NCBI GenBank assembly: GCA_014860445.1
Contig: JACZJT010000048.1
Location: forward strand, 1 to 64,000
DNA length: 64,000 nucleotides
Origin: Burkholderiales bacterium
Lineage (GTDB): Bacteria > Pseudomonadota > Gammaproteobacteria > Burkholderiales > SG8-39
Reading direction: 5' to 3'
Below, one piece after another: positions 50,661-60,423 of this stretch; position 1 is the first letter of the stretch, and each line of letters starts with the position of its first letter. The translations under genes were made by a program, and so were the position numbers. The notes under the pieces are model-generated. The model worked only from the letters and a program-made list of their open reading frames with translations. It was not told the origin of the DNA and made no database searches.

Positions 50661-52523
50661 TTATTTCCACGACGTATTTCCGATCGCCAGTTTCTCCAGG
50701 CGGCGGCGCGAGCCGTAGGTCAGGTTGACGACGGCACGCGAAATCACCACCGAGCTGAACAGCGAGGTCAGGATGCCGAGCACGTGTACCACGGCGAAGC
50801 CGCGAATCGGGCCGGAGCCGAAAATCAGCAGCGCCAGGCCCGCGATCATGGTCGTGACGTTGGAGTCGAGAATGGTGCCGAACGCGCGTTCGTAGCCGGC
50901 GTGGATCGCGGCCTGCGGCGTCGCGCCGTTGCGCATTTCTTCACGAATGCGCTCGTTGATCAGCACGTTGGCGTCGATCGCCATGCCCAGGGTGAGCGCT
51001 ACGGCTGCGATGCCGGGCAGCGTCAGCGTCGCCTGCAGTAGCGACAGGATGGCGACCAGCAGCAGCAGGTTGGATGAGAGCGCCAGCACCGAGATCACGC
51101 CGAATACGACGTAGTACATGCTCATGAATACGGCGATGGCGACAAAACCCCAAAGCGTGGAATGGAAGCCCTTGCGAATGTTGTCGGCTCCCAGGCTCGG
51201 GCCTATGGTGCGTTCTTCGATGATTTCCATCGGCGCGGCAAGCGAACCGGCGCGCAGCAGCAGGGCCGTGTCTGTTGCCTCTGTCGTGCTCATGCGGCCG
51301 CTGATCTGCACGCGACCGCCGCCGATTTCGCTGCGGATCACGGGAGCGGTGACAACCTCGCCCTTGCCTTTTTCGATCAGCAGAATCGCCATGCGCTTGC
51401 CCACGTTGTCGCGGGTGACGTCCTTGAAAATTCGCGCGCCAGGCCCGTCCAGGGTCATGTTGACCGTGGGCTCGTGTGTCTGGTTGTCGAACCCGGGCTG
51501 TGCATCGGTGAGACGGTCGCCGGTCAGCACCACCTGCTTTTTCACCAGCAGCGGCGATCCGTCGCGGACGTTGTAGAGTTCGTCGCCGAACGGGACCTGG
51601 CCCTGCTGCGCGGCGAGCAGCGTCGTCGGATTGCTGTTCTCCTCGTCTACCATGCGGATTTCCAGGGTCGCGGTACGTCCGAGGATTTCCTTCGCCTTGG
51701 CCGTGTCCTGAACCCCCGGCAACTGCACCACCACGCGGTCGGCGCCCTGCTGCTGGATGACCGGTTCGGATACGCCCAACTCGTTGATGCGGTTCTGCAG
51801 CGTGGTGATATTCTGCTTCAGCGCCGACTCCTGCGTGCGCTTGACCGCTTCGGGCTTGATCGTGCCCGTCAGCCGGAATTCGTCGCTGGCGAGGTCCTGG
51901 TCGGCGAACTCCAGATCCGGCTGGTTGTCAGCCAGCAACTTGCGCGCGCTGGCGCGTGTATCGGCGTCGCGGAACTTGATCTGGATGACATTGCCCTCAC
52001 GGCGGATGCCGGAATGGCGCAGGTTCTTGTCGCGCAACTGGGTGCGAATATCCCCGCTCAGGTTTTCCAGCCGCTTGGTCAGGGCCGCTTTCATGTCGAC
52101 CTGAAGCATGAAATGTACGCCGCCGCGCAAATCCAGCCCGAGATACATGGGCAGGGCATGAATGGCGGTGAGCCAGTTGGGCGAGGATGAAAGCAGGTTG
52201 AGCGCGACGACGTAGGAGGGGTTCTCGCGGTCGGGGTTGAGGCTCTGGCTGAGGATATCCTTGGCCTTAAGCTGCGTATCGGTGTCCGCGAAGCGCACCT
52301 TGACGCTGTTGGGATCGATAAAAGTTCCCTGGCTGACGATTTTCGCGGTTTTCAGCGCCTCTTCCACGCGCTCGAGCAAGCCGGAGTCGACCTTGACCGT
52401 CGCCTTGACGCTGGATACCTGTACGGCCGGCGATTCGCCAAAAAAGTTTGGCAAGGTATAGGTGAGTCCCAGCACAATCGCACAGGCGATGATGACGTAG
52501 GTCCAAATGGGATAGCGGTTCAT
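50661..52523 (-). CDS. secD: Protein translocase subunit SecD
   Basis: This 620-residue protein has the D1 motif LDLRGGVHFMLQVD, a large periplasmic P1 region, GRMSTTEATDTALLLRAGSL, then a six-TM C-terminal part with ALTLGMAIDANVLINERIRE. Its length matches proteobacterial SecD. It lies 22 bp upstream of secF. Confidence 0.95.
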   Translation of the reverse strand: MNRYPIWTYVIIACAIVLGLTYTLPNFFGESPAVQVSSVKATVKVDSGLLERVEEALKTAKIVSQGTFIDPNSVKVRFADTDTQLKAKDILSQSLNPDRENPSYVVALNLLSSSPNWLTAIHALPMYLGLDLRGGVHFMLQVDMKAALTKRLENLSGDIRTQLRDKNLRHSGIRREGNVIQIKFRDADTRASARKLLADNQPDLEFADQDLASDEFRLTGTIKPEAVKRTQESALKQNITTLQNRINELGVSEPVIQQQGADRVVVQLPGVQDTAKAKEILGRTATLEIRMVDEENSNPTTLLAAQQGQVPFGDELYNVRDGSPLLVKKQVVLTGDRLTDAQPGFDNQTHEPTVNMTLDGPGARIFKDVTRDNVGKRMAILLIEKGKGEVVTAPVIRSEIGGGRVQISGRMSTTEATDTALLLRAGSLAAPMEIIEERTIGPSLGADNIRKGFHSTLWGFVAIAVFMSMYYVVFGVISVLALSSNLLLLVAILSLLQATLTLPGIAAVALTLGMAIDANVLINERIREEMRNGATPQAAIHAGYERAFGTILDSNVTTMIAGLALLIFGSGPIRGFAVVHVLGILTSLFSSVVISRAVVNLTYGSRRRLEKLAIGNTSWK

Positions 52524-52596
52524 TGTCTGGTGACCAGTGGGGGTGTAGCGTCGCGGGCGACGACTGTGCGCGAAACCGCGCTACAGGAATCGCGGT

Positions 52597-52929
52597 TCAG
52601 GACATCGCTTTGATCGCGCCTTTGGGCAGCAGCGTCTGCACCGCTCCTTTTTGCATCTGTATTTCGGTGCCGGGCGCTATTTCGACGCTGATGTAGACCT
52701 CGCCGACTTTCGTGATCTTGCCCACCATTCCGGAGGCCGTAACGACCTCGTCGCCTTTTTGCAGGGCGTCGGTCATCGCCTTCAGTTCCTTGGCGCGCTT
52801 CATTTGCGGCCGGATCATCAGAAAATACAGCAGCCCGAACATCAGGATGATGGGCAGCAGGCCCATGATGCCTTCGCCGGAAAATGCGCCTCCGGAAGCC
52901 GCTTGGGCGTGCGCAGTTGAAATCAGCAC
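52597..52929 (-). CDS. yajC: Preprotein translocase accessory subunit YajC
   Basis: This 110-residue protein has a single TM helix (LLPIILMFGLLYFLMIRPQM) followed by KELKAMTDALQKGDEVVTAS and GMVGKI, a classic YajC. It associates with SecDF. It lies between tgt and secD. Confidence 0.93.
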   Translation of the reverse strand: MLISTAHAQAASGGAFSGEGIMGLLPIILMFGLLYFLMIRPQMKRAKELKAMTDALQKGDEVVTASGMVGKITKVGEVYISVEIAPGTEIQMQKGAVQTLLPKGAIKAMS

Positions 52930-53064
52930 GGGATACCTCCAATATCAGTCGAAACAACCCAAAATTATACCAGTTTTGACTCGGACCCCGTGACAAAGAT
53001 CATACTGTTACGGACCGGCTTGGGGGAGTGCGAGGGAGATATCCCGTCGTATGGTTGCAGACTC

Positions 53065-55220
<2,156 letters not shown>

Positions 55221-55236
55221 TACGGGGCCGGCTCCA

Positions 55237-55265
55237 TTGAGAGGAAGCGCGAATTAGAGCATAAT
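55237..55265 (+). promoter_or_regulatory. Sigma70-type promoter of the truncated tRNA-Leu
   Basis: TTGAGA (55237-55242), 17 bp, CATAAT (55260-55265), placed ~30 nt before the tRNA 5' end. Confidence 0.5.
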
Positions 55266-55296
55266 TCGCCTCCCTTGCGCTTGAACGCGAGGCGCG

Positions 55297-55336
55297 GCCG
55301 GGATGGCGGAATTGGTAGACGCACGGGACTCAAAAC
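55297..55336 (+). pseudogene. tRNA-Leu(CAA) 5' half, cut at the anticodon loop (island attachment site)
   Basis: An acceptor strand GCCGGGA, D-arm (GCG...CGC) and the anticodon stem-loop CGGGA-CTCAAAA are present. The following bases (CCCCTAATAG) no longer pair with the stem, and there is no variable arm, T-arm or CCA. The tRNA was therefore split at the anticodon loop, the crossover place used by many tyrosine recombinases. The integrase gene starts 140 bp on. The 3' half is not in the window. Confidence 0.75.
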
Positions 55337-55474
55337 CCCTAATAGTTAACAATCTACTGCATTTTTATCTTGTAATATCAATACATTGATGTAAAATCTT
55401 CTAAGAGTTTGGCATTACACAGTCGTTACACAAAAAACGCCAAATTTCACAGTTTCACGGAAGGAGACACATCG

Positions 55475-56779
55475 ATGCCAGAAGACCACCAAATGATGGG
55501 CGGGAAGCTCCACGTCTACAGGCGTGAGAACAGCAGTTGCTGGCAGTGCTCCACCTTTCTTGGTGGAAGGAACCATCGTAGAAGCACCAAGGAAGAATCC
55601 CTCTCCCTGGCCAAGGATATTGCCGAAGACTGGTATCTGGAACTGAAAGGCAAGTTCCGGGCAGGAGAGCTTAAGAACGGCAAGACCTTCAAATTCGCGG
55701 CCGACCAGTTCCGCCGCGAATACGAGACGATCACCGCCGGAGAGCGGAACGCACAATATGTAGACGGCCATTGGAGACGGCTTAAAGTCCACCTCCTTCC
55801 CTTTTTCGGCGAGAAAGTCGTTTCAGAAATCACGCCGGGCCTAGTTCAAGAATATAGAGTCCATCGGGCAACGTCCCGCAAGCATCCCAAAACCGGCGAG
55901 CCGGTGCGGCCGGCTCGCTCAACTCTGCATCAAGAAATCGTAACGCTGCGCCACGTCCTCAATACGGCGCAGCGGCATGGGTGGCTTCCCTTTGTTCCCA
56001 ATCTTTCTCCCCCGTACAGAGCCTCGGGGAAGATCGTTCACCGGGCCTGGTTCTCACCGGAAGAATACAAACAGCTATACGAGGGTACGCGGCAACGCGC
56101 CAGCAAACCACCGAAACCGCGGTGGAAATGGGCCTGCGAGCAGCTGCATGACTTCACATTGTTCATGGTGAACACGGGCCTTCGGCCCGACGAAGCGTGG
56201 CGACTCGAGTACCGCGACGTTGAAATCGTCGATGATGAAGGCTCAGGCGAGACAATCCTGGAAATAAGTGTTCGGGGAAAACGCGGCGTCGGCTATTGCA
56301 AAAGCATGCCGGGCGCCGTGCATCCGTTTGAGCGTGTCCGCGACCGACCAAAACCCAACGACATGGGTCGCGGACAGCGAAGCGCCACAAAGGGCGATGG
56401 AAAATCCCGATCCAGCGAAAAAGCACCAACCGATTTGCTCTTCCCAAAACGGCATCGTGAACTATTCAACGAAATTCTGAGCGAAAAGAATCTCAAGAAA
56501 GACCGTGAAGGGAACGCACGCACGTTCTACAGTCTTCGACATACGTATATAAGCATGCGGCTCATGGAAGGAGCCGACATTTATCAGATTGCGAAAAACT
56601 GCCGCACCAGCGTCGAAATGATCGAAAAATTCTACGCGTCGCACATCAAGAACATGATCGACGCGTCTGCGGTTAACGTTCGGAAAACCCGGCCGAACGG
56701 CGGCTCTTCAAAGCGTACCGTGGACACGAAACGCAAGAAACCCGCGCGGCACGACGGCGACCCGGAAGCACGCGATTAA
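55475..56779 (+). CDS. int: Tyrosine recombinase (genomic island integrase)
   Basis: This 434-residue protein has an N-terminal arm-binding part, a core-binding SAM-like domain (TFKFAADQFRREYETI...) and a catalytic domain: Arg in NTGLRPDEAWRL, the HxxR-type box YSLRHTYISMRLMEG and the nucleophile Tyr in EKFYASHIKN. The ATG at 55475 has AAGGAG 8 nt upstream; an earlier in-frame start at 55409 is less likely. Sitting next to the broken tRNA-Leu, it is the probable integrase of the island. Confidence 0.88.
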   Translation: MPEDHQMMGGKLHVYRRENSSCWQCSTFLGGRNHRRSTKEESLSLAKDIAEDWYLELKGKFRAGELKNGKTFKFAADQFRREYETITAGERNAQYVDGHWRRLKVHLLPFFGEKVVSEITPGLVQEYRVHRATSRKHPKTGEPVRPARSTLHQEIVTLRHVLNTAQRHGWLPFVPNLSPPYRASGKIVHRAWFSPEEYKQLYEGTRQRASKPPKPRWKWACEQLHDFTLFMVNTGLRPDEAWRLEYRDVEIVDDEGSGETILEISVRGKRGVGYCKSMPGAVHPFERVRDRPKPNDMGRGQRSATKGDGKSRSSEKAPTDLLFPKRHRELFNEILSEKNLKKDREGNARTFYSLRHTYISMRLMEGADIYQIAKNCRTSVEMIEKFYASHIKNMIDASAVNVRKTRPNGGSSKRTVDTKRKKPARHDGDPEARD

Positions 56780-56782
56780 GCC

Positions 56783-56811
56783 TTGGCGGCTGCAATTCGT
56801 AACGCTATAGT
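56783..56811 (+). promoter_or_regulatory. Sigma70-type promoter of intron-bearing tRNA-Leu(UAA)
   Basis: TTGGCG (56783-56788), 17 bp, TATAGT (56806-56811), directly after the integrase stop and 16 nt before the tRNA. The same -35 hexamer and spacing recur before the second tRNA. Confidence 0.65.
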
Positions 56812-56826
56812 CGTTTGGACTGATAC

Positions 56827-57153
56827 GCGGACGTGGCGAAATTGGTAGACGCAACGGACTTAAGTAAATTGAGTGCCCTTGTCGGAAACGTAAGGTGCAG
56901 AACTGCTCAAATTCGGGGAACCCTGCAAAGGCAATCCCGAGCCAAGCCCCGCAAGGGGAAGGTGTAGAGACTAGACGGGCAGCGCCTAAACCCCACCTTG
57001 AATGCCGAGGCGGGGCACGGCGAAGGGATAGTCCAGACCACAAACTTAGCCGAAGCGCCGATGGCGCGACGGCGAGGGCGGCGAAAGCCGTAGATGGTAC
57101 GAAAATCCGTTGGCCGCAAGGCCATGGGGGTTCAAGTCCCCCCGCCCGCACCA
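56827..57153 (+). tRNA. tRNA-Leu(UAA) interrupted by a group I intron
   Basis: Exon 1 is 56827-56861 (ending ...ACGGACTT) and exon 2 is 57102-57153 (AAAATCCGT...CCCGCACCA, CCA encoded). Joined, they give a 5-bp anticodon stem ACGGA/TCCGT with loop CTTAAAA, anticodon UAA. A long variable arm (GGCC-GCAA-GGCC) and a perfect T-arm (GGGGG/CCCCC) follow, with a 7-bp acceptor carrying one A-C mismatch at pair 5. The interruption after U34 is the classic cyanobacterial/plastid tRNA-Leu site. Confidence 0.85.
56862..57101 (+). ncRNA. Group I intron in tRNA-Leu(UAA) anticodon
   Basis: This 240-nt intron begins AAG and ends with the omega-G (…GGTACG). An internal guide GAGT (in AATTGAGTGCCC) can pair with exon ACTT, giving the usual U-G wobble at the 5' splice site. 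The P7/J core is clear: GAGACTAGACGGG pairs its GACT with AGTC in ATAGTCCAGACC. The element AATCCCGAGCCAAGCCC is the familiar P3/P4 region of tRNA-Leu introns. No ORF is inside. Confidence 0.85.
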
Positions 57154-57181
57154 GTCCCTCAAGCTCAACAAATAAGAAGGC

Positions 57182-57355
57182 AAAGAACGGTCGCGCCAGC
57201 GTCCAAGTTATCGAGAAATGCTATGCGTCGTAGATCAAGGACTTGATCGACGCATAAGCTATCAATGCTCGTAAGGATCGGTCGAACGACCGTCCCCCAA
57301 AAAGTGAAGCGAACGCAAAACGCAAGAAAACCGGGAACCCGGAAAAGCGGGTTTA
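57182..57355 (+). pseudogene. Decayed C-terminal fragment of a second, related integrase
   Basis: The plus frame reads NGRASVQVIEKCYAS, stop, IKDLIDA, stop, INARKDRSNDR. This lines up with the end of the intact integrase (CRTSVEMIEKFYASHIKNMI, DASAVNVRKTRPNG). The nucleophile Tyr is retained, but TAG at 57231 and TAA at 57255 interrupt. The spacing from fragment to the next tRNA promoter matches that of the intact copy. Confidence 0.8.
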
Positions 57356-57369
57356 GGCAAGCCTTTCTC

Positions 57370-57398
57370 TTGGCGGAAACACGTGCTGAGGCTATACT
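57370..57398 (+). promoter_or_regulatory. Sigma70-type promoter of intron-bearing tRNA-Leu(CAA)
   Basis: TTGGCG (57370-57375), 17 bp, TATACT (57393-57398), 17 nt before the tRNA 5' end. It is near-identical to the promoter at 56783. Confidence 0.7.
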
Positions 57399-57414
57399 CC
57401 CAACACTTCCAATT

Positions 57415-57734
57415 GCCCGGGTGGCGGAATTGGTAGACGCAGAGGACTCAAGTTAAATTGAGCCCCCTTGGAGAAATCCTTGGGGTGAAGCCCGTCAAAC
57501 TCGGTGAAGGCCCAGGAAGAACATTCCGAGCTAATGCCGAGCCAAGCCCAAGATCGGAAGATCGAGGGAAGGTGTAGAGAGCAGACGGCGGGCACCTAAA
57601 GTCGAAAGGCTATGGTGAAGGCGTGCTCCAGACCACGAACTTTGTATCTTCGGAAGCAAGGGCGGCGAAAGCCGAAGTGGTAAGAAAATCCTCCGCCGAA
57701 AGGTGTGCCGGTTCGAGTCCGGCCTCGGGCACCA
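57415..57734 (+). tRNA. tRNA-Leu(CAA) interrupted by a group I intron
   Basis: Exon 1 is 57415-57449 (ending GAGGACTC) and exon 2 is 57685-57734 (AAAATCCTC...CTCGGGCACCA). The joined RNA has acceptor GCCCGGG/CTCGGGC (one G-U), anticodon stem GAGGA/TCCTC with loop CTCAAAA (anticodon CAA), a variable arm CGCC-GAAA-GGTG and a T-arm GCCGG/CCGGC. It is well formed, so it could replace the broken tRNA-Leu(CAA) at 55297. Confidence 0.85.
57450..57684 (+). ncRNA. Group I intron in tRNA-Leu(CAA) anticodon
   Basis: This 235-nt intron starts AAG and ends in G. It is clearly related to the other island intron: AATTGAGCC, AATGCCGAGCCAAGCCC, GGAAGGTGTAGAGAGCAGACGG, GTGCTCCAGACCACGAAC. P7 covaries (GAGC/GCTC here, GACT/AGTC there), which supports a real fold. 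The base before the 5' splice site is C34, so the usual U-G wobble would be a C-G pair. Confidence 0.82.
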
Positions 57735-57738
57735 ATTC

Positions 57739-57772
57739 AAAAAAGCCGTTCTCAATCGAGGACGGCTTTTTT
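57739..57772 (+). terminator. Terminator of the tRNA-Leu(CAA) transcript
   Basis: The hairpin GCCGTTCTC-AATC-GAGGACGGC is followed by TTTTTT, just after the tRNA CCA end. A-runs on the left side may let it also work for the opposite strand. Confidence 0.85.
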
Positions 57773-57828
57773 GTTCCATTCCCCAAACAGGGTTAATTTA
57801 GCTGCATGTGTATGGCATGCCGAACTCT

Positions 57829-58767
57829 TCATTCAGTTGGTTCCTCCTCGGAGTCCGGATCATCAAAAGAGACGCCCGGAGCGCCAATCACATCCATCAG
57901 TTTCAAACGATCACCCTTTTGATCGCCCAACTCTAGGTAATGATGTTCGAGCTCATCCCGTACAAAAGCTTTAGCCGCGTCGGACTGAAAGCAGTCCAAA
58001 TATTCGTCAACACACTCAGGATCAAATTCGAGTGGAGGAATGCCTTGAAGAAACTGTAAGTACCCCGAAGTACCCTTGGTGTTCATGAAGAAAATGAGCA
58101 ATTCTTTCCACAAAACGTCCTCGGCGGGGATGTCCGCCTCACCTAAGAATATGGTCTGGGCTTTCGATCCGTGGCGCAGCTCGTAGGTATATAGGTTCAA
58201 TTCACGAGCGCGCGTTTCGATAATTTGATACAAAACAGCAGAGATTTTTTGTACGGTCGTTCGTAGAAACTTGCGATACCGGGGTTCATTGGGAGTGCCC
58301 AGAATGGAGCCTGAATCTGCAATTTCCACTTGAAGGTACTTGGCGAAGAAGCCACAAAGCGCATCTCTTTCCTTTCGGAGATCAGAGACGGAGGACAGGG
58401 AAAAGCGATCGTACCGAAAGGTTTTATAAAAAGTGGCGAGCAAGCTCAGCAGTTCATTATGCGGTGTACTTAGGCTGACTGTCGTGTGCTGCTTTATTCG
58501 GTGAAGGAGGTCAAGATGGCTATGCGTAATCAACGACTGTTCTAGTGCGCCCTGATCCACATCATCTTTGTGCTCTAGCAAGACGACAGCGATCTTTAGT
58601 AAGCGCTCAAGGCCCACGGATAGATAATAGAACACCTCGAAGATCTCATCCGGGTAGTCGAGCTTTCTCAGCTCGTGAAAACGGCGCAGACCGTTGTAGA
58701 TAAACGCCCCGGAAATACTGAGTTCCTCGCCGAGCCTGAAGTTCTTCCAGAATTCAGCTGGGTTCAT
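57829..58767 (-). CDS. Island-borne hypothetical protein
   Basis: This 312-residue, mostly helical protein ends in an acidic tail (DDPDSEEEPTE). The segment VFYYLSVGLERLLKIAVVLLEHK resembles the first helices of HEPN-like nucleotide-binding bundles, but no RX4-6H is evident. It lacks signal or membrane segments. Base use is AT-richer than the backbone. It sits between the tRNA array and the defence genes. I do not recognise the family. Confidence 0.65.
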   Translation of the reverse strand: MNPAEFWKNFRLGEELSISGAFIYNGLRRFHELRKLDYPDEIFEVFYYLSVGLERLLKIAVVLLEHKDDVDQGALEQSLITHSHLDLLHRIKQHTTVSLSTPHNELLSLLATFYKTFRYDRFSLSSVSDLRKERDALCGFFAKYLQVEIADSGSILGTPNEPRYRKFLRTTVQKISAVLYQIIETRARELNLYTYELRHGSKAQTIFLGEADIPAEDVLWKELLIFFMNTKGTSGYLQFLQGIPPLEFDPECVDEYLDCFQSDAAKAFVRDELEHHYLELGDQKGDRLKLMDVIGAPGVSFDDPDSEEEPTE

Positions 58768-58888
58768 CGGTGCTCCTTAGTAGCTTCGGTGCGATCTCAC
58801 TGCGCCCACCCTACGTAGAATTGAACGGCGGGCCAGCCACCTTACCGCTCTCAAGCGTAATTGCAAAGGTGTAAATGTGCGCGCCAAC

Positions 58889-59080
58889 TTAGAACTTCGG
58901 CCCGCTCATGCGACGCGCCGCCAGCGCGCGCTTGAGGATTTGAAGCGAGTACATCGCCGCGGCATATTCAGGACTGGAAGCATCCATGCTTCGCAGGCAT
59001 TGCAGGACTTCGCCGATCATGGCGGTGAGTTGAGCCGTGCTCTTGAAGGTAAGCTCTGTTGCGTTGATAATGATTTTCAT
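58889..59080 (-). CDS. Small hypothetical protein
   Basis: This 63-residue product begins MKIIINATELTFKSTAQL and contains VLQCLRSMDASSPEYAAAMY, with a basic tail RRMSGPKF. The ATG at 59080 is favoured by GGAGAGAGACC upstream; a longer start at 59113 adds a basic stretch. Its function is unknown. It is divergent from the CBASS operon. Confidence 0.5.
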   Translation of the reverse strand: MKIIINATELTFKSTAQLTAMIGEVLQCLRSMDASSPEYAAAMYSLQILKRALAARRMSGPKF

Positions 59081-59515
59081 GGTCTCTCTCCGCTTTCTCT
59101 TCGGCCGCGACAATCGCGGACTTCATGCGGCTGTCGGAGCGCCGGCAGTTCCGGTGTCGCATCCGCTTCGGACCGAAACGGCAGAGAAGGAGCCCCCCCA
59201 TGTTTCGCTTGGAAGGCATGAGGGCTTGCGGCGCCAAAGGACGCCGGTGCTAAAGCTGCATCACTGAAGGACGGGATTACGGCGGCAGGAAACGAAGGGA
59301 GGGACCAGGATAAGGTTCATGCAAGCGCTGCCTGCAAGAAGCCGACGACAACTGTTCGCCTTGGAAAGGGTTTAGTGAACGCTGCAAATAGGATGTAACC
59401 CGGTGCCGGTATGGGTATGGCAGAAACTGGCAATCAGGTATGGCCTTTTGCGCCGTGGCGGATTACAGTGGACCGAAAATTCCGGGGCAGAATGGTATAT
59501 GGATCGTTACTCACT
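59081..59515. promoter_or_regulatory. Upstream region of the CBASS operon
   Basis: About 435 bases lie between the small hypothetical gene and the nucleotidyltransferase start. No tRNA, hairpin-T terminator or convincing -35/-10 pair was seen. In-frame ATGs at 59411 and 59492 would extend the next gene but lack family-like sequence. Confidence 0.35.
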
Positions 59516-60421
59516 ATGAGCCGTGACTGGGAAACTACGTTTTCCAGCTGGGGAGCCGCGCCCGGAGCAACCGAACAGACAAAAGCTGAGAATGCGGAAC
59601 GTGCCGTCCGCAAGGCCATCGACGCCAGCGCGAAACTAAACGACAAGAACATTGAGGTCTTTGCCCAGGGTTCCTACGCCAACCGCACCAATGTTCGCCA
59701 GGATAGCGACGTTGATATTTGCGTGCTCTATAAAGGCGCTTTCTTTCCTGACTACTCGATGAGCCAGGGATTGAGTAGTGACGTGCTTGGCCTCCCGGAC
59801 GGTACCTACTTCTATGCGGACTTCAAAAACGATGTTGAAGCCGCCCTAGTTGCTTATTTCGGCGAAGGCACAGTGAATCGCGGGAGTAAAGCTTTCGACG
59901 TACACGCAAACACATACCGGATTGATGCCGATGTGGTGCCGTGCTTTCAGCTCAGGCGCTATATGGGTACGCTTCAAAATAATTATTGGATTACGCCTGA
60001 GGGAACCGAGATCCACCCGGATGACGGCGGCGTGATTCAGAACTGGCCCCGTCAGAACTACAAGAATGGTGTTGATAAAAATACTGCAACGGGCCAGCGT
60101 TTCAAGACGGTCGTGCGCATTCTGAAACGGTTGCGCAATGAAATGACTGAAGCGGGACAAGCCTCTGCAAAGTCTATCCCTTCGTTCCTCATTGAATGTC
60201 TGGCCTGGAATGTACCGAAAGACGGATTCGGCCACGATACTTTGACTGCAGATATCCGATACGCACTTGCGCACTTGTGGAATGAGACGCGCAGCGACGA
60301 AACCTGTTCCGAGTGGGGCGAGATCAACGAACTAAAATATCTGTTTAGGGGACAGCCCTGGACCCGTGAACAGGTAAATGCATTCCTGCAAGCCGCATGG
60401 GATTACGTGGGGTTTGAATAG
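59516..60421 (+). CDS. CD-NTase (cGAS/DncV-like nucleotidyltransferase) of a CBASS system
   Basis: This 301-residue protein begins MSRDWETTFSSWGAAP and ERAVRKAID, typical of the SMODS/CD-NTase N-terminus. The catalytic site QGSYANRTNVRQDSDVDICV has G52-S53 and the metal-binding pair D65/D67; a third acid lies in RIDADVVPCF. These enzymes sense phage infection and make cyclic di- or trinucleotides. It is followed after 2 nt by a Cap15-like effector, so it is the first gene of a type I CBASS operon. Clade and product cannot be decided by eye. Confidence 0.92.
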   Translation: MSRDWETTFSSWGAAPGATEQTKAENAERAVRKAIDASAKLNDKNIEVFAQGSYANRTNVRQDSDVDICVLYKGAFFPDYSMSQGLSSDVLGLPDGTYFYADFKNDVEAALVAYFGEGTVNRGSKAFDVHANTYRIDADVVPCFQLRRYMGTLQNNYWITPEGTEIHPDDGGVIQNWPRQNYKNGVDKNTATGQRFKTVVRILKRLRNEMTEAGQASAKSIPSFLIECLAWNVPKDGFGHDTLTADIRYALAHLWNETRSDETCSEWGEINELKYLFRGQPWTREQVNAFLQAAWDYVGFE

Positions 60422-60423
60422 CA

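Noticed and set aside
55297..55340. First tRNA-Leu as a third intron-interrupted but functional gene
   Set aside because: The loop CTCAAAA is already continuous, so no intron lies there, and no T-arm or CCA end follows before the integrase.
59411..59515. Upstream start for the CD-NTase at 59411
   Set aside because: The added 35 residues do not look like the family; MSRDWETTF at 59516 matches a typical CD-NTase N-terminus.
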